Assembly (NCBI GenBank): GCA_000431975.1
Contig: HF988574.1
Location: 1-5,146, forward strand
Reading direction: 5' to 3'
Source: Prevotella sp. CAG:924
GTDB lineage: Bacteria; Bacteroidota; Bacteroidia; Bacteroidales; Bacteroidaceae
Length of the DNA: 5,146 nt
In this document: piece after piece, positions 1 to 5,146 of the stretch
Position numbering within the stretch: position 1 is the stretch's first letter
Layout of the letters: every line of letters starts with the position of its first letter
Made by a program: the position numbers and the translations under genes
The notes under the pieces: model-generated
What the model was told of the DNA's origin: nothing
The model's database searches: none
The model's input: only the letters and a program-made list of their open reading frames with translations

Positions 1-1
1 A

Positions 2-37
2 AAAAAGGGCGTGCCGGAATTTTGACACACCCTCTTT
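2..37. terminator. Terminator-like hairpin at the left edge
   Basis: Arms 2-13 and 26-37 can pair around a 12-base loop. Read on the minus strand, all 12 positions pair (two G-U wobbles) and the 3' arm runs into a T6 tract. Read on the plus strand there are two A-C mismatches, with a T-rich tail after the stem. The GGGTGTGTC/GACACACCC core resembles hairpins common between Bacteroidales genes. It probably ends a gene lying left of the window, or acts in both directions. It could also be chance AT-rich pairing, since the window edge cuts off its context. Confidence 0.4.
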
Positions 38-67
38 ATTCGTTTTTTATGTATAACCTCTATATCT

Positions 68-646
68 ATGATACGGACAAGAAGAATATTTATAGTAACA
101 ATTGTAACAACTCTCATTTCTGTAACGACCTTGGCGCAATCCAAATTACACATGGACTTAAGCTATCAATATAGCCTTGGCTTGTCCGAAAAATTTGCAG
201 GACTCACTTATGGCAGAGACTCGTATAAAATGGGAGGAAATTCGTTACAAGTTACCGCACGTTACGATATAGCGGCAAGGTGGTCTGCCGGCATTGGCAT
301 GGGAGTCGCCCGTTATACAGAGCCAGACTTAAATACATTTCCAGTATTTGCCACATTGCGTTATAATCCAGTAAGGAAACTGCCACAAGCATATCTGTTT
401 ACTGATTTAGGTTATGGCCTGAAGTTGACCGATGACAGCAATCCTGGCTTCTCAGGAAAGTTAGGAATCGGTTATACCTGGATGATAATGCGTCATTTCG
501 GACTCAACTTTCAAGTTGCGTACAACTTAATAAACATTCGTGACATTGACACCACTTCTTATGACGAGGCAACGAATGAAGTGACATTCTTCAAAAGTGC
601 CAGCACAAGGCACTCCATTTCCTTTGGGATAGGTCTGACATTCTAA
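68..646 (+). CDS. Small outer-membrane beta-barrel protein, function unknown
   Basis: This 192-residue protein starts with a type I signal peptide: basic residues at 3-6 (RTRR), a hydrophobic core at about 7-22, and likely cleavage between Ala23 and Gln24. The mature part (about 168 residues) alternates polar and hydrophobic residues in short strands separated by Gly/Asn/Asp turns, and it ends in Phe. That is the usual pattern of a small eight-stranded-type outer-membrane barrel (OmpW/OmpA-barrel-like, 'outer membrane beta-barrel domain' in Bacteroidota). No catalytic or binding motif is visible, so no substrate can be named. The ATG at 68 is the only start that keeps the whole signal peptide, because the ATG at 49 is in another frame. 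There is no clear ribosome-binding site, as is normal in Bacteroidota. It appears monocistronic, and it looks more AT-rich than the receptor gene further right. The barrel assignment is by composition and is fairly secure; the function is unknown. Confidence 0.85.
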   Translation: MIRTRRIFIVTIVTTLISVTTLAQSKLHMDLSYQYSLGLSEKFAGLTYGRDSYKMGGNSLQVTARYDIAARWSAGIGMGVARYTEPDLNTFPVFATLRYNPVRKLPQAYLFTDLGYGLKLTDDSNPGFSGKLGIGYTWMIMRHFGLNFQVAYNLINIRDIDTTSYDEATNEVTFFKSASTRHSISFGIGLTF

Positions 647-714
647 GATCATGAAAAGGTAATCGATATACGTGACTTTTTCCGATTTAGCCAGACAGTT
701 TTTCCCTTTATAAA

Positions 715-761
715 CTGAAACAGTAGACACCTTGCAGAAAGTCATCCTAGAAAAGTAGACA
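715..761. repeat. Two 15-bp imperfect direct repeats, possible IS-end sites
   Basis: CTGAAACAGTAGACA at 715-729 and CTAGAAAAGTAGACA at 747-761 match at 12 of 15 positions and start 32 bases apart. The last eight bases (AGTAGACA) are identical. On the minus strand they read TGTCTACT followed by a T-rich stretch, downstream of the transposase remnant, where the end of that element should lie. Repeated TGTCnAC-type motifs resemble transposase-binding ends that I recall from Bacteroidales IS3-type elements. This is inference, since the other end was not found. Confidence 0.35.
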
Positions 762-884
762 GTCAGGCAAAAGTCGTACAGCCTTTCTTTACAGACTACG
801 GTTCCCTGACAGGCAGCAGTCCGGACGTGTTGTCCGTCAAGACCGGATATACTCTTTAGGGCATTGGGCATGAAAAGTTTAGCC

Positions 885-898
885 GTTCGGGCCCGAAC
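885..898. repeat. Perfect 14-bp palindrome
   Basis: GTTCGGGCCCGAAC is identical to its reverse complement. It lies just past the transposase remnant, in its downstream direction, in an otherwise gene-free stretch. It could be part of the element's non-coding tail. No T tract follows on either strand, so it is not an obvious intrinsic terminator. Its role is unknown. Confidence 0.5.
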
Positions 899-928
899 CC
901 TCACCTGACCTGTCACCCGGCATGGCAA

Positions 929-1160
929 TGATGTCCTGCTTTCCTCGTATGACGAAAGATTTCCGGCATATTTTTTCTGCTTCCACATCCTTTTCCGGCT
1001 GCCCTTCTCCTGATGTGCCAAAAACGAGGTCTTATATCCGATGCTCATATACGAGCAGCGCTCGTTGTAAAAGCGGATGTGCCTGCCAATGACGCTGCGC
1101 ACCTGGTCCTTGTCGCTGAACAGTCTCTGACGATAGACGCACGCTGTCTTAATGTTCGTA
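929..1160 (-). pseudogene. IS3-family transposase (OrfB) C-terminal remnant
   Basis: The minus-strand translation across 1028-1081 reads HIRFYNERCSYMSIGYKT, which matches the C-terminal signature of IS3-family rve integrases (roughly YNxxRPHxSxGYxTP). It is followed by a basic tail (KGSRKRMWKQKK). Just before it, DQVRSVIGR (about 1082-1108) fits the helix preceding this signature. Everything upstream is missing: the DDE catalytic residues and the OrfA helix-turn-helix part. Only some 75 codons of about 280-300 remain, so the remnant cannot be active. The expected RPH and TP residues are replaced by CSY and TS. All four changes are explained by single C-to-T transitions on the coding strand, suggesting mutational decay without selection. 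The frame stays open by chance beyond the conserved part in both directions, so the limits given are approximate. The family call is fairly confident; the exact IS group is not known. Confidence 0.7.
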
Positions 1161-1178
1161 ATTCTTTGTCTTGTGCTA

Positions 1179-1208
1179 TAAAGATACAATATGTTTTACT
1201 AATCACAA
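1179..1208 (-). promoter_or_regulatory. Candidate minus-strand promoter, weakly supported
   Basis: On the minus strand, TTG (1206-1208) is followed after 19 bases by TATCTTTA (1179-1186), one base from the Bacteroidota -7 consensus TAnnTTTG. It would start transcription at about 1170, leftward into the transposase remnant. It may be a surviving element promoter or chance in AT-rich DNA. No intact gene lies downstream of it. Confidence 0.25.
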
Positions 1209-1440
1209 GATCTACAAGCACCCATGATTCACCGAACTCACATTGTTTAGTAAGTAACGACCCTATCTGTCGTATGGCCGGAGAGGAATTCCCGGACATA
1301 CCCCACATCAATACATAGTACGCCTGCAACGCAATGTGCAAATTCTGGCGACACGACAGAATTCGCAAGCAATTGCATCCTCAAAACCACGATTTCGTAT
1401 AATTTATATAAAAAAAACAATAAAATGACAGAATATCCCA
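1190..1440. other. AT-rich gene-free spacer
   Basis: No open frame here on either strand has a recognisable product. The short frames present have unlikely composition and overlap each other on opposite strands. The only structure noted is an inverted repeat at 1338-1366. The stretch 1390-1430 is very AT-rich, with an A8 run, and precedes the promoter at 1425-1457. Confidence 0.5.
1338..1366. repeat. 10-bp inverted repeat with 9-base loop
   Basis: Arms 1338-1347 and 1357-1366 pair at nine of ten positions (core AATTCTG/CAGAATT), with one A-C mismatch on the plus strand. On the minus strand that position becomes a G-U wobble, so the stem closes fully. No T tract follows, so a terminator is unlikely. 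It could be an operator-like site or a decay product of the neighbouring element. Confidence 0.4.
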
Positions 1441-1457
1441 AAAATCTTTTATATTTG
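1425..1457 (+). promoter_or_regulatory. Bacteroidales-type promoter for the small ORFs
   Basis: TATATTTG at 1450-1457 matches the Bacteroidota -7 consensus TAnnTTTG exactly. ATGACA at 1425-1430 lies 19 bases upstream, at the -33 position, though it lacks the preferred TTG. Transcription would begin near 1462-1465, giving a leader of only about 10-20 bases before the ATG codons at 1473 and 1479. This is the best promoter match in the window. Confidence 0.6.
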
Positions 1458-1472
1458 TCATACTAAACTTTA

Positions 1473-1614
1473 ATGAGTATGAAAAGAAGCTTTTTTAAAG
1501 TACCTGATGATCTGTGAATCGCTAATGGAAGCCGCGCCCAATTACTCCTCAACCATGGAATTGCCTCAACCGATAACTGAGACGATAGAGGACGAATCTG
1601 ACAACCAGACATGA
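1473..1614 (+). pseudogene. Short hypothetical protein, apparently frameshifted at a T6 run
   Basis: From ATG 1473 (or 1479) the frame reads MSMKRSFFKVPDDL and stops at 1515-1517. A second frame, shifted by one base, is open through 1498-1614. It reads KYLMICESLMEAAPNY and continues with an acidic, Thr/Glu-rich tail to the stop at 1612-1614. Removing one T from the T6 run at 1491-1496 joins the two into about 44-46 residues. The joined pattern (basic start, short hydrophobic stretch, then ESLMEAAP, then a polar tail) resembles the many short Bacteroidales proteins of unknown function with an ES-L/M-xx-SP-like core. The second frame also has its own ATG at 1507, which alone would give 35 residues, so it may be translated as is. 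The promoter at 1425-1457 sits directly upstream. Possible explanations are a real pseudogene, a sequencing error in the homopolymer, or frameshift-dependent expression. I recognise no function. Confidence 0.4.
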
Positions 1615-1682
1615 TCTTAGTTGTCATAAAAGACGGTGTTATAGTAGACATTACTGTCATGAAGAATAAGAATCAACAATAA
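1611..1682 (+). CDS. Possible 23-residue microprotein overlapping the previous ORF
   Basis: The ATG at 1611 overlaps the previous stop codon in the classic ATGA arrangement, which favours coupled translation. The 23-residue product is MILVVIKDGVIVDITVMK plus a short polar end (NKNQQ). It is strongly hydrophobic and beta-prone for 17 residues, and too short to show a domain. The stop at 1680-1682 is 19 bases before the terminator hairpin, so it would be the last ORF of the small transcript. Alternatively it is the displaced C-terminus of one longer, twice-frameshifted protein, or just a chance frame. No function is recognised. Confidence 0.25.
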   Translation: MILVVIKDGVIVDITVMKNKNQQ

Positions 1683-1701
1683 CTAATAATATTGTAAACT
1701 C

Positions 1702-1736
1702 AAATCTGTAGAGGTTATATAATCTCTACGGATTTT
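1702..1736 (+). terminator. Intrinsic terminator hairpin before the GLPGLI operon
   Basis: Arms 1702-1713 (AAATCTGTAGAG) and 1724-1735 (CTCTACGGATTT) form a 12-base-pair stem with one G-U wobble around a 10-base loop, followed by one further T. The A-rich 5' side and T-rich 3' side are typical of Bacteroidales intrinsic terminators. It would end the small transcript starting near 1462. It lies only 13 bases before the GLPGLI start codon, so it could instead act as an attenuator or leader structure for that operon. Confidence 0.65.
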
Positions 1737-1749
1737 AAAATATCTGCTT

Positions 1750-2457
1750 ATGAGACTTTTCATTCTACAATTCCTTCTTTTCTCTTTTCTTTCCGTCTCC
1801 GCACAGATCACTGTGGAAGCCACCTACTCCGTAACCTCCCTTGGAAGACAACAAGCCGTTGAGAAGGCCAAAAGTAAAAAAGAAAACCAGCAATATGGCG
1901 ACATTTTAGAAATGATGGCGTCTGGAACGACTACTGACTACCGACTAGTCTCCGATGGAACCACCTCTTCGTTTACGAAAGTGACAGACGAAGACCAACT
2001 TAAGAATGACGCTCCCAAAATAGTCATCTTGAGTAATGACTATGCCGATGAGGAAACCTCTTACTACAAACACTTCTCTTCCCACAAGATGACGGAAGCT
2101 ATCGATTTTCTTATGAAGACTTACATCATCAGCGACACGCTGGGCAATCTGTCTTGGAAACTGCATAATGAAGAGAAGGAGATCCTCGGACAGAAGTGTT
2201 ACCGCGCCACGCTCGGTGACTCCATCACAGCCTGGTATTGCATGAACATACCCATCTCCGACGGTCCCGGCCCCTACCATGGACTGCCGGGCCTCATCCT
2301 TGATGTAGAAGCCCCAGAGGCTGTGTACCGTTGCCAATCCATTATAACTCCGTCGGAGGCAAAGATAGAGCGTGAGAAAAAAGGAAAATCCATGAGCAAA
2401 AAGGATTTCGAGGCCTTTAAGAAGAAGACCTTCAACACGATAAATGACCGCCGATGA
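1750..2457 (+). CDS. GLPGLI family protein
   Basis: This 235-residue exported protein belongs to the GLPGLI family (TIGR01200 type), which is largely restricted to Bacteroidota and has no established biochemical role. The signal peptide is clear: hydrophobic residues 3-17, likely cleaved between Ala18 and Gln19. The diagnostic region is well preserved. GQKCYRAT at 147-154 is followed by AWYCMNIPIS (161-170), then GPGPYHGLPGLILDVE (172-187) with the family's namesake motif at 178-183. The C-terminal 30 or so residues are rich in Lys and Glu and probably helical. Length is normal for the family, so the gene looks intact. The stop codon overlaps the next start (ATGA, 2454-2457), which indicates an operon with the receptor-like gene. 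Proteins of this family often sit beside such receptors. No strong dedicated promoter is seen, and TAATATTG at 1687-1694 is only a one-mismatch -7 candidate. The product probably acts in the periplasm or at the outer membrane. Identity is near certain, but function is not known. Confidence 0.95.
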   Translation: MRLFILQFLLFSFLSVSAQITVEATYSVTSLGRQQAVEKAKSKKENQQYGDILEMMASGTTTDYRLVSDGTTSSFTKVTDEDQLKNDAPKIVILSNDYADEETSYYKHFSSHKMTEAIDFLMKTYIISDTLGNLSWKLHNEEKEILGQKCYRATLGDSITAWYCMNIPISDGPGPYHGLPGLILDVEAPEAVYRCQSIITPSEAKIEREKKGKSMSKKDFEAFKKKTFNTINDRR

Positions 2458-5042
2458 AACATGCCATAACTCTTCTTCTGTTCATCCTACTGAATATCTG
2501 CAACTGCATCGGACAAACCATTCATATATCAGGGCGGGCAACCGACCAGCGTACAGGCGAGGCTATCGAATTTGCCAATGTGGTCGCCTTGTCAGACAAG
2601 TCTATACCCATTTCTTTTTGTGCCACCGACAGCATGGGTAACTTTACGCTCGCACTGAACGAGGCTACAGACAGCGTACGCCTGCGTGTCACCTGCATCG
2701 GCTACCATACATGGGAGAAGACGGTGGCGCTGCCCGCGGAGGCTCTGAACCTGCGCCTCAAGCCTGCGGCAGAACGGCTGCAGGAGGTGAAAGTGAAAGG
2801 GCGCGCACCCGGCCTGCGTGTAAGGGGTGACACCATTGACTACCAATTCCGTAAGTACACTGACGGCACAGAGACAGTGCTGGCCGACGTGCTGGCAAAA
2901 CTGCCCGGCATCGAGGTAGACAAAAAGGGACAAGTGAGAGCCAACGGAAAAGCCGTGGAAAAGATCATGGTCAACGGGCAGGATTTTTTCAGCGGGCAGA
3001 ACGAGCAGGTGACAAAGAATCTCCCCGCCGACTTCGTGGATAAGATCCAACTGAACCAGAATTATAGTGAGTATTCATGGCTCGACGGTTTCAACACGAG
3101 GAAAAGTACGGTCATCAACGTGGAGGTGGACTCTGTTCACCGGGGGCGCGTCACAGGCGGCCTTGAAGCGTGGGGAGGCTATCGCGACAAGCATCGGGAG
3201 GCCCTGCAGCTCTATTCCTTCGGCTCAAAGGTAATGTGGGGCGTCAATGTCCACGACTTCAATACCGGTGAGGAGATGATGTCACTCATCGACTATGTAA
3301 AAACCATAGGAGGCGTAAAGGCATACGCCGATTTCTTCGAGGGCGAGACCAGCGTGGTGGACAACGGCATGTCCACGCTCTCTTATATGGAAAACAGCAA
3401 CGACACCTGGAAGCGCGACAACAGAACCGTAAGTGCCTCTTTGGCCTGGAATCCTGACGAAGCCACCCGTATCAATGCCTACTGTATCTACAATGGGGAA
3501 CAAAACTGGGGTGACTATCAGATAGAGAGATTCTTCACTGCCAACGGGACGACCAGCCTGCTGGAACAGACCGACAACAGACAGCGCCACTTCTGCAATT
3601 TAGGACTCACCCTCCAACGCCGGCTGTCGCCTTCGGCCTCCCTGTCACTGCGCAGCTATCTCGTCGCCACGCCTCAGAAGGCCGACCATTCCGAGAACAA
3701 CATTGCATGGAACACCAACGGTAACGGCATCCAGTCCACTACCCTGCTCTCCTTTGCCAAACGCTGGGGGAATCACACCCTGCTGACCTTTAATGGCAAC
3801 TACATCCTGTCACACGAATGGCACAGGATTGATACGGCTCTCGACAGTCTGATAGCCCTCTCAGCTTCTCCTGTCATGCAACGTCGGACTCTCTCCACCC
3901 AACAGGCAAATCTCGGATCCTCACTGGTGAGAAGAATTGCACGGGGATGGCAGCTGCGGGGACACATTGCCTTCAACTGGATGCGAACCGGTGTCAGAGC
4001 CAAGTCTAATCAACCTCAATATCGGTGCGACCTGCAAGAGGACATCGCCCAGGCCTATGCTGCCGGCCTGTTCGTCGACAAGACACAAGGAACCGTCAAG
4101 ACACAAGTGGGTACCGACCTGATAGGGCTTCATACTCACTCCGCCAGCCGTTCCTTTGCCGTCTGTCCGCTTGTCAAATTGGAATGGACGCCTTCGCCCA
4201 TCCATTCTTTCTCGATCTCCTTCAAGAGGAATGTCAAACGCGACAATGACGAGAAGTTTGCCCGCCTGCTCAGTATTACAGACTATCAGCACGTCAGACG
4301 GTTTGACGGAGAAGTGGAATCGTTGCGGCTACACGACAACATTCAATTGACCTATCATTATTTCGACATCATACCCGACTTCACACTGATCGCCTATGCG
4401 GGAAGGATATGGACCCACCATCCTGCTGTGACAAACTACACAACAGACGGAAGTATCACCCTCACGTCTTATTCCGACGGCGACAAAGCCCGTACCGTGA
4501 ATTACGGCTATCTGAGCGTGAGAAAGGGCTTTCCTTTCCGGGTCATCTTTTCAGGAAAAGTAAATTACCAGCAATCAGACTACCAGACCATTTACAATAG
4601 ACAGACCAGCAACGACCGCTGGACACAATGGAGCGGCGAGGGGGCTTTCACCTCTCGGATGAAATGTCCTTTCAATGTAGAAGTGGGCGGCCGGTGGGAA
4701 TGGAAGGAGAGCCTGACAGGACTCTATGACTATAAGGTCCATCTGGTCTCATGGCAAGCCTATGTGAAGCCGATGGTGACGAAAAAGGGTACATGGGACT
4801 TATCCCTACCCTTGACCTATCTCAGCGACAAGGTGAACGGCGAGACGTATCATTATTGGAACCTGTCCCTCTCCGGACACTGGAAGATCGGACGCTTCAC
4901 ACTTCAGATAGAAGCCTCCAATATGTTTTATCTCTCCCATTTCCGCAGGATGAACGTCTCCACTTACCAGGACTATATCGAGACCCGGACGGAAAATTGG
5001 ATGCCGGGTTTCATCATTGCCGGAGTGAGATGGAGAATCTAA
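2454..5042 (+). CDS. TonB-dependent-receptor-like outer-membrane protein with carboxypeptidase-like N-terminal domain
   Basis: This is an 862-residue outer-membrane protein. Residues 1-20 are a signal peptide, probably cleaved before Gln21. Residues about 23-105 form a carboxypeptidase-regulatory-like beta-sandwich (ISGRATDQRTGEAIEFANV, then DSMGNFTL and RVTCIGYHTW). LQEVKVKGR at 109-117 sits where Bacteroidota receptors carry a TonB-box-like stretch. The plug follows at about 118-225, with the hallmark DVLAKLPGIEVDKKGQV (145-161) and IMVNGQDFF (171-179). The rest is a beta barrel rich in aromatic and Asp/Asn turns, of the 'outer membrane beta-barrel family' (OMP_b-brl_3) rather than the SusC class. 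No SusD-like partner is present. Length is typical and no frame breaks are seen. The last residue is Ile (GVRWRI) rather than the usual Phe or Trp, a minor oddity. It overlaps the GLPGLI gene by four bases and is clearly richer in G+C than the first barrel gene. The likely role is TonB-energised import or envelope sensing. The substrate cannot be deduced. Confidence 0.95.
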   Translation: MKHAITLLLFILLNICNCIGQTIHISGRATDQRTGEAIEFANVVALSDKSIPISFCATDSMGNFTLALNEATDSVRLRVTCIGYHTWEKTVALPAEALNLRLKPAAERLQEVKVKGRAPGLRVRGDTIDYQFRKYTDGTETVLADVLAKLPGIEVDKKGQVRANGKAVEKIMVNGQDFFSGQNEQVTKNLPADFVDKIQLNQNYSEYSWLDGFNTRKSTVINVEVDSVHRGRVTGGLEAWGGYRDKHREALQLYSFGSKVMWGVNVHDFNTGEEMMSLIDYVKTIGGVKAYADFFEGETSVVDNGMSTLSYMENSNDTWKRDNRTVSASLAWNPDEATRINAYCIYNGEQNWGDYQIERFFTANGTTSLLEQTDNRQRHFCNLGLTLQRRLSPSASLSLRSYLVATPQKADHSENNIAWNTNGNGIQSTTLLSFAKRWGNHTLLTFNGNYILSHEWHRIDTALDSLIALSASPVMQRRTLSTQQANLGSSLVRRIARGWQLRGHIAFNWMRTGVRAKSNQPQYRCDLQEDIAQAYAAGLFVDKTQGTVKTQVGTDLIGLHTHSASRSFAVCPLVKLEWTPSPIHSFSISFKRNVKRDNDEKFARLLSITDYQHVRRFDGEVESLRLHDNIQLTYHYFDIIPDFTLIAYAGRIWTHHPAVTNYTTDGSITLTSYSDGDKARTVNYGYLSVRKGFPFRVIFSGKVNYQQSDYQTIYNRQTSNDRWTQWSGEGAFTSRMKCPFNVEVGGRWEWKESLTGLYDYKVHLVSWQAYVKPMVTKKGTWDLSLPLTYLSDKVNGETYHYWNLSLSGHWKIGRFTLQIEASNMFYLSHFRRMNVSTYQDYIETRTENWMPGFIIAGVRWRI

Positions 5043-5114
5043 CGTGCCCAACAGCACCGTACATTCCCTCTTTCCTCAATCCTAAAGATGCTAAGGCCTG
5101 ATACGTCTAACGTA

Positions 5115-5146
5115 GGGACTGTCGTAAAAAGGCTAAAACTTTATAA
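5115..5146. mobile_element. Possible insertion-sequence terminus at the right edge
   Basis: GGGACTGTCGTAAAAA at 5115-5130, followed by an AT-rich stretch to the window end, resembles the GGGACTGTCnnAAAA-type terminal repeats that I recall from IS1182-like and related DDE elements. If so, an element begins here and runs rightward out of the window. The partner end and any transposase lie outside, so this rests on resemblance alone. Confidence 0.25.

Larger units (their letters stand above)
647..928. other. Gene-free stretch, probable insertion-sequence debris
   Basis: No credible gene starts here. A long minus-strand reading frame crosses the region only as an extension of the transposase remnant to its right. 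Its translation past about base 929 is rich in Cys and Arg and shows no domain. The region carries two imperfect 15-bp direct repeats (715-729 and 747-761) and a perfect 14-bp palindrome (885-898). No clear terminator follows the barrel gene. The best reading is the non-coding tail of a decayed IS element. Confidence 0.45.

Noticed and set aside
22..57. Promoter for the first barrel gene: TTGACA at 22-27 with TATAAC at 52-57 or TATGTATA at 48-55
   Set aside because: The spacing is wrong for the first pair, the second -7 candidate matches only four of six fixed positions, and the TTGACA lies partly within the hairpin.
527..1189. A 220-codon minus-strand open frame taken as one intact gene
   Set aside because: Only about 75 codons (929-1160) resemble a known family. 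The rest is low-plausibility sequence, and its 3' end runs antisense into the barrel gene, so the frame is open by chance around a remnant.
1013..1318. A 101-codon plus-strand open frame
   Set aside because: It lies largely antisense to the transposase remnant, has no recognisable motif or promoter, and its composition is unlike the real genes here.
1045..1441. Further minus-strand frames (107 and 64 codons)
   Set aside because: They overlap each other and the plus-strand frame, show no domain, and have no conserved pattern by eye.
1491..1497. Classic -1 programmed frameshift site in the T6-A3 run
   Set aside because: A -1 shift leads almost at once to a stop (TGA at 1505-1507). Only a +1 (or -2) shift opens the longer frame, so the standard slippery-site model does not fit.
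2499..2520. Lipoprotein signal in the receptor (Cys16 or Cys18)
   Set aside because: Neither Cys is preceded by the Gly/Ala/Ser expected in a lipobox. Type I cleavage before Gln21 is more plausible.
2454..5042. SusC-type glycan receptor
   Set aside because: No SusD-like gene follows, the barrel is shorter than typical SusC proteins, and the plug motif (LPGIEV, NGQDFF) fits the OMP_b-brl_3 type instead.
1..5146. CRISPR array, tRNA or rRNA gene
   Set aside because: No regularly spaced identical repeats and no tRNA cloverleaf or rRNA-like sequence were seen on either strand.

Overview
The window looks like chromosomal DNA from a member of the Bacteroidales (Bacteroides/Prevotella type). The evidence is a GLPGLI-family protein followed by a Bacteroidota-style outer-membrane receptor, a TAnnTTTG-type promoter, start codons without clear Shine-Dalgarno sequences, signal peptides cleaved before Gln, and a decayed IS3-type transposase.

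Layout. Bases 1-67 hold a terminator-like hairpin. Bases 68-646 encode a small secreted outer-membrane beta-barrel protein of unknown role. Bases 647-1440 contain no intact gene. They hold the decayed 3' part of an IS3-family transposase on the minus strand (about 929-1160), a pair of 15-bp repeats that may come from the same element's end (715-761), and AT-rich sequence with a few palindromes. Bases 1441-1736 look like a small transcription unit: a good Bacteroidales promoter, a short ORF that appears broken at a T6 run, a 23-codon ORF overlapping it by ATGA, and a strong hairpin terminator. Bases 1750-5042 form a two-gene operon with a 4-base overlap, encoding a GLPGLI protein and an 862-residue TonB-dependent-receptor-like protein. 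The last 104 bases have no gene, but they end in a sequence resembling an insertion-sequence terminus.

How the parts may work together. The GLPGLI protein is predicted to be exported and the receptor-like protein to sit in the outer membrane. Their overlap implies co-expression, so they are best read as one envelope module. Its substrate or signal cannot be read from the sequence. The short ORFs just upstream are a possible but unproven accessory part, separated from the operon by a terminator. I see no strong evidence for a wholly new system. The least explained parts are the frame-broken small ORF cassette and the GLPGLI/receptor pair itself.
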